64,000 bases of DNA from Demequina capsici (GTDB lineage Bacteria; Actinomycetota; Actinomycetes; Actinomycetales; Demequinaceae): positions 2,790,001 to 2,854,000 of the forward strand of contig NZ_CP134880.1 of the NCBI RefSeq assembly GCF_032102965.1. The letters are read 5' to 3'. The notes below the pieces were generated by a model. That model did not search any database. It was not told the DNA's origin and saw nothing but the letters and a program-made list of their open reading frames with translations. The position numbers were made by a program, and so were the translations under genes. Below are positions 16,972 through 28,388 of this stretch, in pieces (position 1 is the stretch's first letter; each line of letters begins with the position of its first letter).

Positions 16972-18240
16972 GTGACGTCCCCGGTCACCGCGCCCTTCCG
17001 CGTCGACAGGCGACGCGTCGCCACGCTCGCGGGTACCCAGCTGGTCGCCGGCGTCGGCGTCTCCGGTGGCATCGGCGTGGGCGCGCTGCTCGCGGAGGAG
17101 ATCTCCAGCGAGCGCTGGAGCGGGTTGCCGCAGACCATGATCGTGCTCGGCTCAGCGATCGCCGCGGTGCCCCTGGCGCGCTTCGCCGGCACCCACGGCA
17201 GGCGCGCGTCGCTCACGCTCGGCTACGGCATCGCCGCGCTCGGTGCGCTCGTGGCCTTCACCGGCGGCGCCCTGCGATCGCTCCCCGTGCTGCTCGCAGG
17301 GGCGGCGCTCACCGGCGGTGGCATGGCCGCAGGTCTCCAGGCGCGCTTCGCCGCGACGGACGGCGTGCCCGACTCCCGCCGCGGCCGCGTGCTCAGCCTG
17401 GTCGTCTGGGCCTCGGCCGCCGGTGCCGTGCTGGGGCCCAACCTCATCGGCCCTGGCACGAGGCTCGGCGCCGCGCTCGGCGTCACGTCGCTCGCGGGAC
17501 CCTGGCTGTTCGCGGTGACGACCCTCACGATCGGTGCGGCATCTATCGCGCTCCTGCTGCGGGACGGGCGCCCCGCGAGCGCGCCCCCGCGCCGGCACAT
17601 CCGCACCACCCTCACCGCCATGCTTCACCACGCCGACGGGCGCCTGGGGCTCATCGCGATGGCCACCGGCCATGCCGTCATGGTGGGCATCATGGCGATG
17701 TCCTCGGTCCACCTGCATGGCCACGGCTCCACCCTGCGGTTCGTGGGGATCGTCGTCAGCGCCCATGTGGCGGGGATGTACGCGCTGGCGCCCGTCTTCG
17801 GTTGGCTCGCGGACCGGCTGGGGGCGCGCGCCGTGGTCGGTCTGGGAGGCGCGCTGCTCCTCGCCGGTACGGCCTGCACCTGGTCCTCCGGACGCGCGGA
17901 CACGGGTAGCGGCTCGCACGCCGCCGCGGAAGCATGGGCGACGGTGGGCCTCGTGCTGATCGGGCTCGGCTGGTCCGCGGCGACGATCGCCGCCGCCACG
18001 CTCGTCGCGGTCCTGTCGCACCACGGGGGCGCGACGCCTACGGACGTCCAGGGCGTCGCCGACCTCACCATGGGCCTCGCGGGAGCCACGGCCGGGGCGC
18101 TTTCCGGCGTGGCGATGGCCGCGTGGGGCTACCAGGGGCTGTCGATCGCGGGCGCGGTGCTGCTGGCGCCGCTCCTGGTGGCGCTGATGGGCCACATCCG
18201 CACCGGTGCCCTGCCACGGGACGGGTCCGCAACGGCGTAG
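16972..18240 (+). CDS. MFS transporter
   Basis: 422 aa with about 12 hydrophobic helices split by a cytoplasmic loop near residues 198-215 (DGRPASAPPRRHIRT). Motif A-like loop GWLADRLGARAVVGLGG lies in the second half, and FAGTHGRRASL takes the corresponding place in the first half. The histidine-rich segment SSVHLHGHGS in the middle is unusual and might bind a metal. Substrate unknown; the fold is that of drug/proton antiporters. The GTG start has GAGG 5-6 nt upstream, and the gene is probably co-transcribed with the UDP-glucose pyrophosphorylase. It converges on the dehydrogenase E2 gene 36 nt away. Confidence 0.85.
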   Translation: MTSPVTAPFRVDRRRVATLAGTQLVAGVGVSGGIGVGALLAEEISSERWSGLPQTMIVLGSAIAAVPLARFAGTHGRRASLTLGYGIAALGALVAFTGGALRSLPVLLAGAALTGGGMAAGLQARFAATDGVPDSRRGRVLSLVVWASAAGAVLGPNLIGPGTRLGAALGVTSLAGPWLFAVTTLTIGAASIALLLRDGRPASAPPRRHIRTTLTAMLHHADGRLGLIAMATGHAVMVGIMAMSSVHLHGHGSTLRFVGIVVSAHVAGMYALAPVFGWLADRLGARAVVGLGGALLLAGTACTWSSGRADTGSGSHAAAEAWATVGLVLIGLGWSAATIAAATLVAVLSHHGGATPTDVQGVADLTMGLAGATAGALSGVAMAAWGYQGLSIAGAVLLAPLLVALMGHIRTGALPRDGSATA

Positions 18241-18276
18241 CCCTGCGGTGAGCTGACGCCGGTGGTCTGCTCCCGC

Positions 18277-19842
18277 CTATGCCCAGACGAGCCCCTGACC
18301 CGGGTCGTTCATCACGCGGCCCACGTCCGCGAGCACGCGCGCGCCGAGCTCGCCGTCCACCAGGCGGTGGTCGACGCTGAGCGCGAGCTGGGTCACCCAG
18401 CGGATCTTGATCTCGCCGTCATGCACCCACGGCTGCTCGCGGATCGCGCCGAAAGCGAGGATCGCGGCCTCGCCGGGGTTGAGGATCGGTGTGCCGGTGT
18501 CGATGCCCAGCGGGCCGACGTTGGTGATGGTGATGGTGCCGTCACGGAGCGCGCTCGGCGGCGTCCTGGACTCGCGCGCCAGACCGGTGAGCTCCTGGAT
18601 CTCCTGCGCGAGCGCGTGGAGCGGCAGCCGGTGCGCGTCCTTGATGTTCGGAACGAGCAGGCCGCGCGGGGTCGATGCGGCGATGCCGAGGTTCACGTAG
18701 TGCTTGTAGACGATCTCCTGGGCGTCCGCGTCCCACGAGGCGTTGATCTCGGGGTGACGGCGTACCGCCAGGAGGAACGCCTTCGCGACGATCAGCAGCG
18801 GCGTGACGCGCACGTCCGCGAACTCTCGGTCGGTCTTGAGGCGCGCGACCAGATTCATCGTCTCCGTGACATCGACGGTGAGGAACACGGTGACATGCGG
18901 AGCGGTGAACGCGGACGACACCATCGCCTCGGCGGTGCGCTTGCGGACCGAGCGGACGGGCACGCGGGTGGCGCGGCCGTCCTTCGTCATGGTGCCGGAC
19001 GCGAGCCACGGCTGGTCGTCGCCCGGGTAGGTGGCGAGCACCTGGGGGCTGAACGACTTCGCCGCGGACTCCACGTCCTCACGGGTCACGAGCCCACCCG
19101 GACCGGACGGCGTCACGGTCGTGAGGTCGATGCCGAGCTCCTTCGCGAGCTTGCGCACGGGCGGCTTGGCGAGGACCGGGTACTCCGTGTCGCTCGCACC
19201 GCCGATCGGCTCGAGTGCGTCGGCGCGGCGGGGACGACGCTGAGCGGAACCGGCACGGACGCCGTAGCCCACGAGCACGGCTCCCGACGGCTCGTCCTCG
19301 GGCGCCGTCGTCGGCTCGTCCCCAGCGTGGACGGCAGGCGCGGGGGCCGCGTGGACGGCAGGCGCGGGGGTCGCGTGGACGGCAGGCGCGGGGGTCGCGG
19401 TCCCGGAGGATGCCGCGCCGACGGTCTGCACCGATCCGGTCTGCGGCACGCCGGCGTCTCCCGTCCCATGCGGCGTATCGACCGGCGTGTCCGCCCGAGA
19501 TTGGTTCGCACTGTCGGCGGCCGACGCGGTGCCAGCATGGGCAGGTGCCGACGCCGCAGCCTGGGGCGCGGGAGCGGCGGGCGCGGACTCACCGCCGGGG
19601 TCCACGTCGAAGACGGCGATCACGGTGCCGACCTCGACGGTGTCGCCGATCTCGGCGCGCAGCTCGGTGACCACGCCGTCGACCGGGCACGGCAGCTCGA
19701 CCAGGGACTTCGCGGTCTCGACCTCCAGCAGCGGCTGGTTGACCTCGACGGTGTCGCCTGGCTTGACGTGCCAGGTGACGACGTCGGCCTCGGTGAGGCC
19801 CTCGCCCGCGTCGGGCATACGGAACGACTCGAAGGTAGGCAT
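18277..19842 (-). CDS. pdhC: 2-oxo acid dehydrogenase E2 (dihydrolipoamide acyltransferase)
   Basis: 521 aa. Domain order: one lipoyl domain (residues 1-80, with the lipoyl lysine in EVETAKSLVELP), a long Ala/Pro linker containing three DNA-level repeats, a peripheral-subunit-binding domain (PPVRKLAKELGIDL...GPGGLVTREDV), and the catalytic acyltransferase domain ending with LALSVDHRLVDGELGARVL, where the HRxxDG motif holds the active-site His and Asp. It is the core of a pyruvate or branched-chain 2-oxo acid dehydrogenase complex; the sequence does not settle the substrate. AGGAGA lies 8 nt before the ATG. Last gene of the E1 alpha-E1 beta-E2 operon; no E3 gene is present here. Confidence 0.9.
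   Translation of the reverse strand: MPTFESFRMPDAGEGLTEADVVTWHVKPGDTVEVNQPLLEVETAKSLVELPCPVDGVVTELRAEIGDTVEVGTVIAVFDVDPGGESAPAAPAPQAAASAPAHAGTASAADSANQSRADTPVDTPHGTGDAGVPQTGSVQTVGAASSGTATPAPAVHATPAPAVHAAPAPAVHAGDEPTTAPEDEPSGAVLVGYGVRAGSAQRRPRRADALEPIGGASDTEYPVLAKPPVRKLAKELGIDLTTVTPSGPGGLVTREDVESAAKSFSPQVLATYPGDDQPWLASGTMTKDGRATRVPVRSVRKRTAEAMVSSAFTAPHVTVFLTVDVTETMNLVARLKTDREFADVRVTPLLIVAKAFLLAVRRHPEINASWDADAQEIVYKHYVNLGIAASTPRGLLVPNIKDAHRLPLHALAQEIQELTGLARESRTPPSALRDGTITITNVGPLGIDTGTPILNPGEAAILAFGAIREQPWVHDGEIKIRWVTQLALSVDHRLVDGELGARVLADVGRVMNDPGQGLVWA
19325..19396. repeat. Three 24-bp tandem repeats in the E2 linker
   Basis: Units 19325-19348, 19349-19372 and 19373-19396 differ at one base only. 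On the minus strand they encode (T/A)PAPAVHA three times, inside the flexible Ala/Pro linker between the lipoyl and subunit-binding domains. Copy number is likely to vary between strains without harming the enzyme. Confidence 0.85.
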
Positions 19843-19852
19843 CGTGCGTCTC

Positions 19853-20905
19853 CTAGTGGGCCATCACACGGTCGACGGCGTCGAGGACGCGGTCGAGGTT
19901 GGGCAGGTACTCGTGCTCGAACTTGGACGGCGGGTACGGCATGTGGAAGCCGCCCACCCGCATCACGGGCGCCTTGAGGTGGAAGAACGCCTCCTCGCCG
20001 ATGCGGGCGGCGAGCTCCGCGCCCACGCCGTGGGCCGTCGGCGCCTCATGGACGACGATCACACGGCCGGTGCGCTTCGCGGAGCGGATGACGGTGGCGG
20101 CGTCCAGCGGGGAGATGGACCGCAGGTCGACCACCTCGACGCTCGTCCCCTCCCCTGCGGCCACGTCGGCCACCTGCAGCGCGGTCCTGACGGTAGGCCC
20201 GTACGCGACCACGGTGACGTCGGTGCCGGGGCGGGCCACGCGAGCACGACCGATGTCCGCGGTGGCCGCGGCGGCGTCCAGGCGGGTGCGCACGGCGTCG
20301 GTGTCCACGTCGCCCTTGTCCCAGTAGCGCGCCTTCGGCTCCAGGAAGATCACCGGGTCCGGCGCGAAGATCGACTGCTGGATCATGTCGAACGCATCCT
20401 GCGGCGTGGCGGGCGAGCAGATGCGCAGACCGGCCGTGTGCGCGAACAGCGCCTCGATGCTCTCGCTATGGTGCTCGATCGCACCGATGTTGCCCGCGAA
20501 CGGCACGCGGATCACGACGGGGAGCTGGATGCTGCCGTGCGAGCGGTAGTGCATCTTGGCCAGCTGTGTGGTGATCTGGTTGAACGCAGGGAAGATGAAG
20601 CCGTCGAACTGGATCTCGACCACCGGACGGTAGCCGCGCATGGCCATCCCGATGGACGTGCCGACGATGCCCGACTCGGCGAGCGGGGTGTCGATCACGC
20701 GGTCTCCGCCGAAGTCCTTGTGAAGGCCGTCGGTGACACGGAACACGCCGCCGAGCTGGCCGACGTCCTCGCCCATCAGCAGCACCTTGGGGTCGCGCTC
20801 CATCGCGGCGCGCAGGCCCGCGTTGATCGCGCCGGCCATCGTCATGGTGCGGACGGCGGACTCCTGCTCCGTGGCCGCGGGGACGCGGTGGTGGGTGTCG
20901 GTCAT
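19853..20905 (-). CDS. pdhB: 2-oxo acid dehydrogenase E1 beta subunit
   Basis: 350 aa, transketolase-type fold. It forms the thiamine-diphosphate active site together with E1 alpha. Conserved blocks: LLMGEDVGQLGGVFRVTDGL, DTPLAESGIVGTSIGMAMRG, VEIQFDGFIFPAFNQI, HHSESIEALFAHTAGL and the C-terminal PDPVIFLEPKARY and VVHEAPTAHGVGAE. The ATG at 20905 overlaps the E1 alpha stop (ATGA) and has GAGGGGAG upstream, so the two subunits are coupled. E2 follows 10 nt after the stop. Cytoplasmic. Confidence 0.93.
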   Translation of the reverse strand: MTDTHHRVPAATEQESAVRTMTMAGAINAGLRAAMERDPKVLLMGEDVGQLGGVFRVTDGLHKDFGGDRVIDTPLAESGIVGTSIGMAMRGYRPVVEIQFDGFIFPAFNQITTQLAKMHYRSHGSIQLPVVIRVPFAGNIGAIEHHSESIEALFAHTAGLRICSPATPQDAFDMIQQSIFAPDPVIFLEPKARYWDKGDVDTDAVRTRLDAAAATADIGRARVARPGTDVTVVAYGPTVRTALQVADVAAGEGTSVEVVDLRSISPLDAATVIRSAKRTGRVIVVHEAPTAHGVGAELAARIGEEAFFHLKAPVMRVGGFHMPYPPSKFEHEYLPNLDRVLDAVDRVMAH

Positions 20906-22032
20906 GCGTGGCTCCCCTCGTCGATGAAGGACTGCTGGTAACGGTCGAACCATGCGCGCTCCGCCTCCACCTGGGCGTGCGGCTCGGCGTAGACGTGGTC
21001 GAACATGCTGAGCAGCGGCGGCCGCTCCCACGCCTTCACGGTCTCACGGGTGCGCTTTCCGAGCGCCTTGGCCTCCGCCTCGACGGCGGTGCGGAACTCG
21101 TCGGGCAGCTGGCCCAGCTGCTGGAGGTGCTTCTCGAGCCGGTCGATCGGGTCCCGCTGGCGCCACTTCTCCTCCTCGGCGCGCGTGCGGTAGCGCGTCG
21201 CGTCGTCGGAGGTGGTGTGCGCGGCCATGCGGTACGTGAACGCCTCGATGAGCACGGGGCCCTGGCCGGAGCGGGCGTGACGCAGGGCCCACTGGGTCAC
21301 CGCGTGGACCGCGATCACGTCGTTGCCGTCGACGCGCACCCGCGGGATGCCGAAGCCATCGGCGCGCTGGGCGAGCGTCACGCGCGACTGACGTGTGGTG
21401 GGCTCGGAGATCGCGAACTGGTTGTTCTGGACGAAGAAGACGAGGGGTGCGTTGTTGACGGCGGCGAACACGAACGACTCGTTGACGTCGCCCTGGCTGG
21501 TGGCGCCGTCGCCGAAGTAGCAGATGACGGCGCCGTCGTTCTCCGGGCTGCCGCTCCCGACGAGGCCGTCCTTGTCCATGGCGATCGCATAGCCCGTCGC
21601 ATGCAGCGTGTGCGCGCCGATGACCAGCGTGTAGAGGTGGAACGAGTGCTTCGCCGGGTCCCAGGAGCCGTGCTCGAGGCCGCGGAAGAGCGTGAGCATC
21701 TGGGGAAGGTCGACGTTGCGCGTGAGGGCCACGCCGTGCTCGCGATAGCTGGGGAACACGTAGTCGGGCTCGCGGATGGCCGTGCCGGAGCCGATCTGCG
21801 CACCCTCCTGCCCGAGGCACGACACCCACAGGCCGAGCTCGCCCTGGCGCTGGAGGCTGGTGGCCTCGGCGTCGAACGTGCGGGTGAGGGTCATGAGCCG
21901 CCAGAAGACACGCAGCGCCTCGGGCGTGAGGTGGGAGGCGTAGGGCTCCCAGTCGGGGTCGGCCACGCGCGTGCCGTCCACGTCGAGCAGCTGGACCAGC
22001 CCATCGTCGCTCAGAGGTCCCATAGCTTCCAC
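20902..22032 (-). CDS. pdhA: 2-oxo acid dehydrogenase E1 alpha subunit (TPP-dependent)
   Basis: 376 aa. The TPP-binding motif GDGATSQGDVNESFVFAAVN...NN lies in the middle; SLQRQGELGLWVSCLGQEGA and FPSYREHGVAL are family blocks, as is YRMAAHTTSDDATRYR near the end. It closely resembles the alpha subunits annotated as pyruvate dehydrogenase in Actinomycetota, while branched-chain 2-oxo acids are an alternative substrate. Start: GTG at 22032, with AGGGAG exactly 6 nt upstream; the ATG at 22023 and TTG at 22038 fit less well. First gene of the operon, behind a promoter overlain by two palindromes. Confidence 0.92.
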   Translation of the reverse strand: MEAMGPLSDDGLVQLLDVDGTRVADPDWEPYASHLTPEALRVFWRLMTLTRTFDAEATSLQRQGELGLWVSCLGQEGAQIGSGTAIREPDYVFPSYREHGVALTRNVDLPQMLTLFRGLEHGSWDPAKHSFHLYTLVIGAHTLHATGYAIAMDKDGLVGSGSPENDGAVICYFGDGATSQGDVNESFVFAAVNNAPLVFFVQNNQFAISEPTTRQSRVTLAQRADGFGIPRVRVDGNDVIAVHAVTQWALRHARSGQGPVLIEAFTYRMAAHTTSDDATRYRTRAEEEKWRQRDPIDRLEKHLQQLGQLPDEFRTAVEAEAKALGKRTRETVKAWERPPLLSMFDHVYAEPHAQVEAERAWFDRYQQSFIDEGSHA

Positions 22033-22080
22033 AGTCAACTCCCTGCAGATCGAACTCGCACGGGGTGCCGCGCGCTAACT

Positions 22081-22115
22081 TACGCAAGCGTAGGCTACGG
22101 TTCCGTAGGTTGCAA
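22081..22115 (-). promoter_or_regulatory. Promoter of the E1-E2 operon with two tandem palindromic operators
   Basis: Reading the minus strand, -35 TTGCAA (22110-22115) and -10 TACGCT (22087-22092) are 17 nt apart. Palindrome 1, TACGCAAGCGTA (22081-22092), covers the -10; palindrome 2, CTACGGTTCCGTAG (22095-22108), fills the spacer. Both share the core TACG-N4-CGTA, so one dimeric repressor (TetR-like by geometry) could bind twice and block the polymerase. The repressor is not in this window as far as I can tell. Confidence 0.6.
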
Positions 22116-22235
22116 CATCGCCACGCCAGGCACACGGCACCGACCGCCACGCCAGGCGTGGGTGACTCACCTCTCAGAATATGGAATGCTTGCCAAGCAC
22201 AACGACGTGCACGACTGCTGAGGGAATGACGATCG

Positions 22236-23387
22236 ATGACCGACTCCGAGCTGATCTACCTGGTATCCAGCGCGGGTCACCCCAACTACGGTGACGAGCT
22301 CATCGCCGCCTCGTGGCTCCGATACCTGGCCGACGCTCGGCCCGACGCCCGCGTCTGGCTGGACTGCAACAATCCTGGCCGTGCCGCGGTGATGCTCGCG
22401 GGCATCCACCCGCACCTGCACGTCACCGACACCTTCTGGCGCGTCGCGGGCCAGGTGCACGGCGACGACCACGAGAAGGCGCACGCACGCGCACGCGCCC
22501 TCACGAGCAGGCTCGGCACGCCCCGCGAGGACCTCGGGCTGATGCTCGCCGGCACCGCGAGCAGCATCCACCTCCTGGGCGGCGGCTACCTCACCACCCG
22601 ATGGCCCATGAACCTGCTGCTGCTCACCATCGCCTCGCAGCTGCATCGAGATCACCGCGTCCCCGTGCACATGACAGGCGCCGGCCTGCTCCCCATGGAC
22701 GCCGCGGACCGACGCATCGTCTCCGAGGCGCTCGGCGACCTCTCGCATGGCGATGTGCGCGACGCCGAGTCGGCGGCGGCCTTCGGCCTGCCGCTGGGCG
22801 CGGACGATGCCCTGCTCGGACTCGCGAACGGCGCGCTCAGGGTCGACCCCCGACCATCTCCGGACGCGATGGTCCTCCTCCAGGGAGACGTCCATGACGC
22901 CGCCCTGATGGCCGACGCGGTCGACCTGTCGGTCCAGGCGCTCCGAGAGGCGGGCCTGGGAGGGACGACTCTCGGCATCATCGAGTCCGTGCCGCCGGAC
23001 GACACGCGTCACCTCGACCGGATACGGGAGGCGTGGGGTGCGGCGACCCGCCTCTACTCCTTCAGCGAGATCTGGACGCATGGCCTCCCCGTGCGAGCCG
23101 GCCAGACGTGGATCACGTCACGCTTCCATCACCATCTGCTTGCGGCGGCGCATGGCGCCCGCGGCATCGCGGTGAACACGGGCCTCGGCTACTACCGGGT
23201 CAAGCATGCGTCAATATCCCGGCTGGGCTCGGGGTGGGGCCTCGCACAGGTCGGCGAGCCGTGGCCCGCGCCCTCCGCATCGGCCGACTTCCCCGCGCGC
23301 GCCCGCAAGGCGGCCGCAGACCGCGTCGCGCTGGCGGAGAGGATCTATCCCCCGCAGGCGCGGGCCCGTCGCCGCTTCGGCCGCTGA
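22236..23387 (+). CDS. Polysaccharide pyruvyl transferase family protein
   Basis: 383 aa, cytoplasmic. The N-terminus SAGHPNYGDELIAASWLRYL and the C-terminal block TSRFHHHLLAAAHGARGIAV are typical of the family, which adds pyruvate ketals from phosphoenolpyruvate to surface sugars or has related transferase roles. The middle has HLLGGGYL and a second glycine-rich region near GDLSHGDVRDAESAAAFGL. Start ATG at 22236; a second ATG at 22226 is out of frame. It is convergent with the Wzt gene, only 6 nt apart at the stops, and it opens the surface-glycan region, which supports a role in decorating a wall polymer. Confidence 0.8.
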   Translation: MTDSELIYLVSSAGHPNYGDELIAASWLRYLADARPDARVWLDCNNPGRAAVMLAGIHPHLHVTDTFWRVAGQVHGDDHEKAHARARALTSRLGTPREDLGLMLAGTASSIHLLGGGYLTTRWPMNLLLLTIASQLHRDHRVPVHMTGAGLLPMDAADRRIVSEALGDLSHGDVRDAESAAAFGLPLGADDALLGLANGALRVDPRPSPDAMVLLQGDVHDAALMADAVDLSVQALREAGLGGTTLGIIESVPPDDTRHLDRIREAWGAATRLYSFSEIWTHGLPVRAGQTWITSRFHHHLLAAAHGARGIAVNTGLGYYRVKHASISRLGSGWGLAQVGEPWPAPSASADFPARARKAAADRVALAERIYPPQARARRRFGR

Positions 23388-23393
23388 CGGCCT

Positions 23394-24122
23394 TCAGTCC
23401 TCGCCGCGCATCCTCCGGACGACGGCATGCGGCTCGCCGTCCATGACGACCTTGCCGTGCTCGAGCAGGATGCCGCGGTCGCAGAGGTCCGCGACCATGT
23501 TCAGGTCGTGGCTCACGATCACCAGGGTGCGCCCTTCGGCCCTCAGCTCACGGATCCGGGCGATGCACTTGCGCTGGAACGGCTCGTCACCCACCGCGAG
23601 GATCTCGTCCACGAGGAAGAGGTCGGGGTCCGTATGGACCGCCACCGCGAAGGCGAGGCGGAGGAACATGCCTGACGAGTAGAACTTCACCTCGGTGTCG
23701 ATGAAGTCCTCGATCTCGGAGAACGCGACGATGTCATCGAAACGCTCCGCGATCTGTTCCTCCGTCATCCCGAGGATCGCACCGTTGAGGTACACGTTCT
23801 CGCGGCCCGTGAGGTCCGGATGGAAGCCCGCGCCCACCTCGATCAGACCCGCGACCTTGCCGCGGACCCCGATCCGACCGTCGTCGGGGGTCAGCACACC
23901 TGAGATGCACTTGAGAAGCGTCGACTTTCCGGAGCCGTTGAAGCCCAGCAGCGCGACGGTCTCGCCCTCGTTGATGGTGAGGTTCACGTCGGTCAGGGCG
24001 ACGAACTCATCGACCTGGTCAGGGCGACCGCGCATCGCGCGTGCGGCGATCTCCTTGAGCGATCTCACGTGCTTGATGCGAAACCTCTTCGTGACCCCCT
24101 GGATCACCACGCTCTCGGCCAC
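23394..24122 (-). CDS. wzt: Polysaccharide ABC exporter, ATP-binding subunit (Wzt/RfbE type)
   Basis: 242 aa ATPase. Walker A GFNGSGKST, signature YSSGMFLRLAFAVA, Walker B DLFLVDEILAVGD and switch histidine VSHD are all present. It ends soon after the nucleotide-binding domain, with no C-terminal carbohydrate-binding domain, as in the mycobacterial galactan exporter. The start is GTG at 24122 with AGGAGC 6 nt upstream and just 1 nt after the permease stop; a longer in-frame ATG would overlap the permease deeply. Works with the permease upstream and the glf/glfT2 genes to export a lipid-linked galactofuran polymer (inferred from context). Confidence 0.9.
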   Translation of the reverse strand: MAESVVIQGVTKRFRIKHVRSLKEIAARAMRGRPDQVDEFVALTDVNLTINEGETVALLGFNGSGKSTLLKCISGVLTPDDGRIGVRGKVAGLIEVGAGFHPDLTGRENVYLNGAILGMTEEQIAERFDDIVAFSEIEDFIDTEVKFYSSGMFLRLAFAVAVHTDPDLFLVDEILAVGDEPFQRKCIARIRELRAEGRTLVIVSHDLNMVADLCDRGILLEHGKVVMDGEPHAVVRRMRGED

Positions 24123-24123
24123 G

Positions 24124-25000
24124 TCAGAGCTCCTGCGCGAAGGTACGGGACATGCGTGTGAACACACGGTCGCCGATGAAGACGAGCGCGAGGGCGATGA
24201 CCAGCGCGATCATCCCCCGCAGCGCGAGCGCGTTCACGAGCTCGGCGTCGCGCATGGCAGGGTCGGCCGCTCCCCACCAGAACGCACGATGGAACAGCTC
24301 GACCGCGACCGTCAACGGATTCGCGAAGTAGACCTGCTCGAGCCAGCTCCACCCGCCGAACGAGCCAGTCACCCTCGACGTGGGGTACAGCACCGGCGAG
24401 AACCAGACCGCGACCATGAGGATGAGATCCACGATGTTCTCGATGTCGCGGTACGCCACGTTGATCGCGCCGAAGAGGAGGCCCAGGCCAAGCGCGAGCG
24501 CGATCACGATGACGGTGCCGGCCACGGCAGCGGCAACGCCGACCACGTCCGGCCGCCAGCCTGACGCGACCGCGCCGATGACGAGGATCACCAGCTGAGG
24601 TGCGAAGTGCACGAGCGCCACCAGCACCGACGACACGGGGAAGAGCTGCCGCGGCATGTAGATCTTCTTCACGAGCGGGGCGTTCTGCACGACCGCCCGC
24701 GTCGTGTTGCCGAGGATCTCGGAGAACAGGTTCACCACGACGATGCCGGAGAAGAGGAACACCGCGAACGGCGGGAGCGACCGCGCCTGCCCCAGGAACG
24801 TCCCCATGACGAAGTAGAAGACGGCGAACTGCACACCCGGCTTGACGTAGCTCCACGCGAGCCCCAGGAAGGAGGCCTGATACCTGACTCGGAGCTCCTT
24901 GCGGACGAGCAGCGTCAGCAGGTAGCGATGCGGAAGGATCGAGGCGAGGCCCCGGGCCTGCCCCGGACGGGTCATGCCAGCCGGTAGGGCTGGCATCGAC

Positions 25001-25011
<11 letters not shown>
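24124..25011 (-). CDS. wzm: Polysaccharide ABC exporter, permease subunit (Wzm/RfbD type)
   Basis: About 295 aa, ABC-2 type permease with six helices. The amphipathic N-terminal KELRVRYQASFLGLAWSYVK is the hallmark of polysaccharide and teichoic acid exporters; FGAINVAYRDIENI and VAVWFSPVLYPTS are further family segments. The exact start is uncertain: ATG at 25011 (chosen) or 25014 overlap the glfT2 stop; ATG at 24996 and 24975 lie just after it. A 7-bp inverted repeat (24977-24995) falls between these candidate starts. Operon partner of the ATPase 1 nt downstream. Confidence 0.88.
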
Positions 25012-28164
<3,153 letters not shown>

Positions 28165-28294
28165 TCAACGCTCCTGACAAGATCGACTGCTGCTGACAAC
28201 GGCGCGACACACCCATCCTCCGGGCGTTCAAGCCACGGATCCGGGAGCCACGCGCGGAGCGCGAAGGCGCCCCGTGCGCTGGAAGCGCCGCACC

Positions 28295-28300
28295 TATACT
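28295..28300 (+). promoter_or_regulatory. Consensus-like -10 box (TATACT)
   Basis: In the 224-nt gap between glf and the membrane glycosyltransferase, 89 nt upstream of the latter's ATG. No convincing -35 is visible. I see no promoter for glf that I would defend, and nothing else recognisable in this gap. Confidence 0.4.
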
Positions 28301-28388
28301 ACTTACTGCTCAAAGCGGACCGCCCGGCCATGCGCCGGTCAGTGGAGACCGCGAACCCCACCGTCACGTCGAGAGCGGACCTTTCACG

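Noticed and set aside
13914-17216. An 1100-codon minus-strand open frame across cysC, DUF2332 and the UDP-glucose pyrophosphorylase
   Set aside because: It covers three well-supported genes in other frames and shows no recognisable domain.
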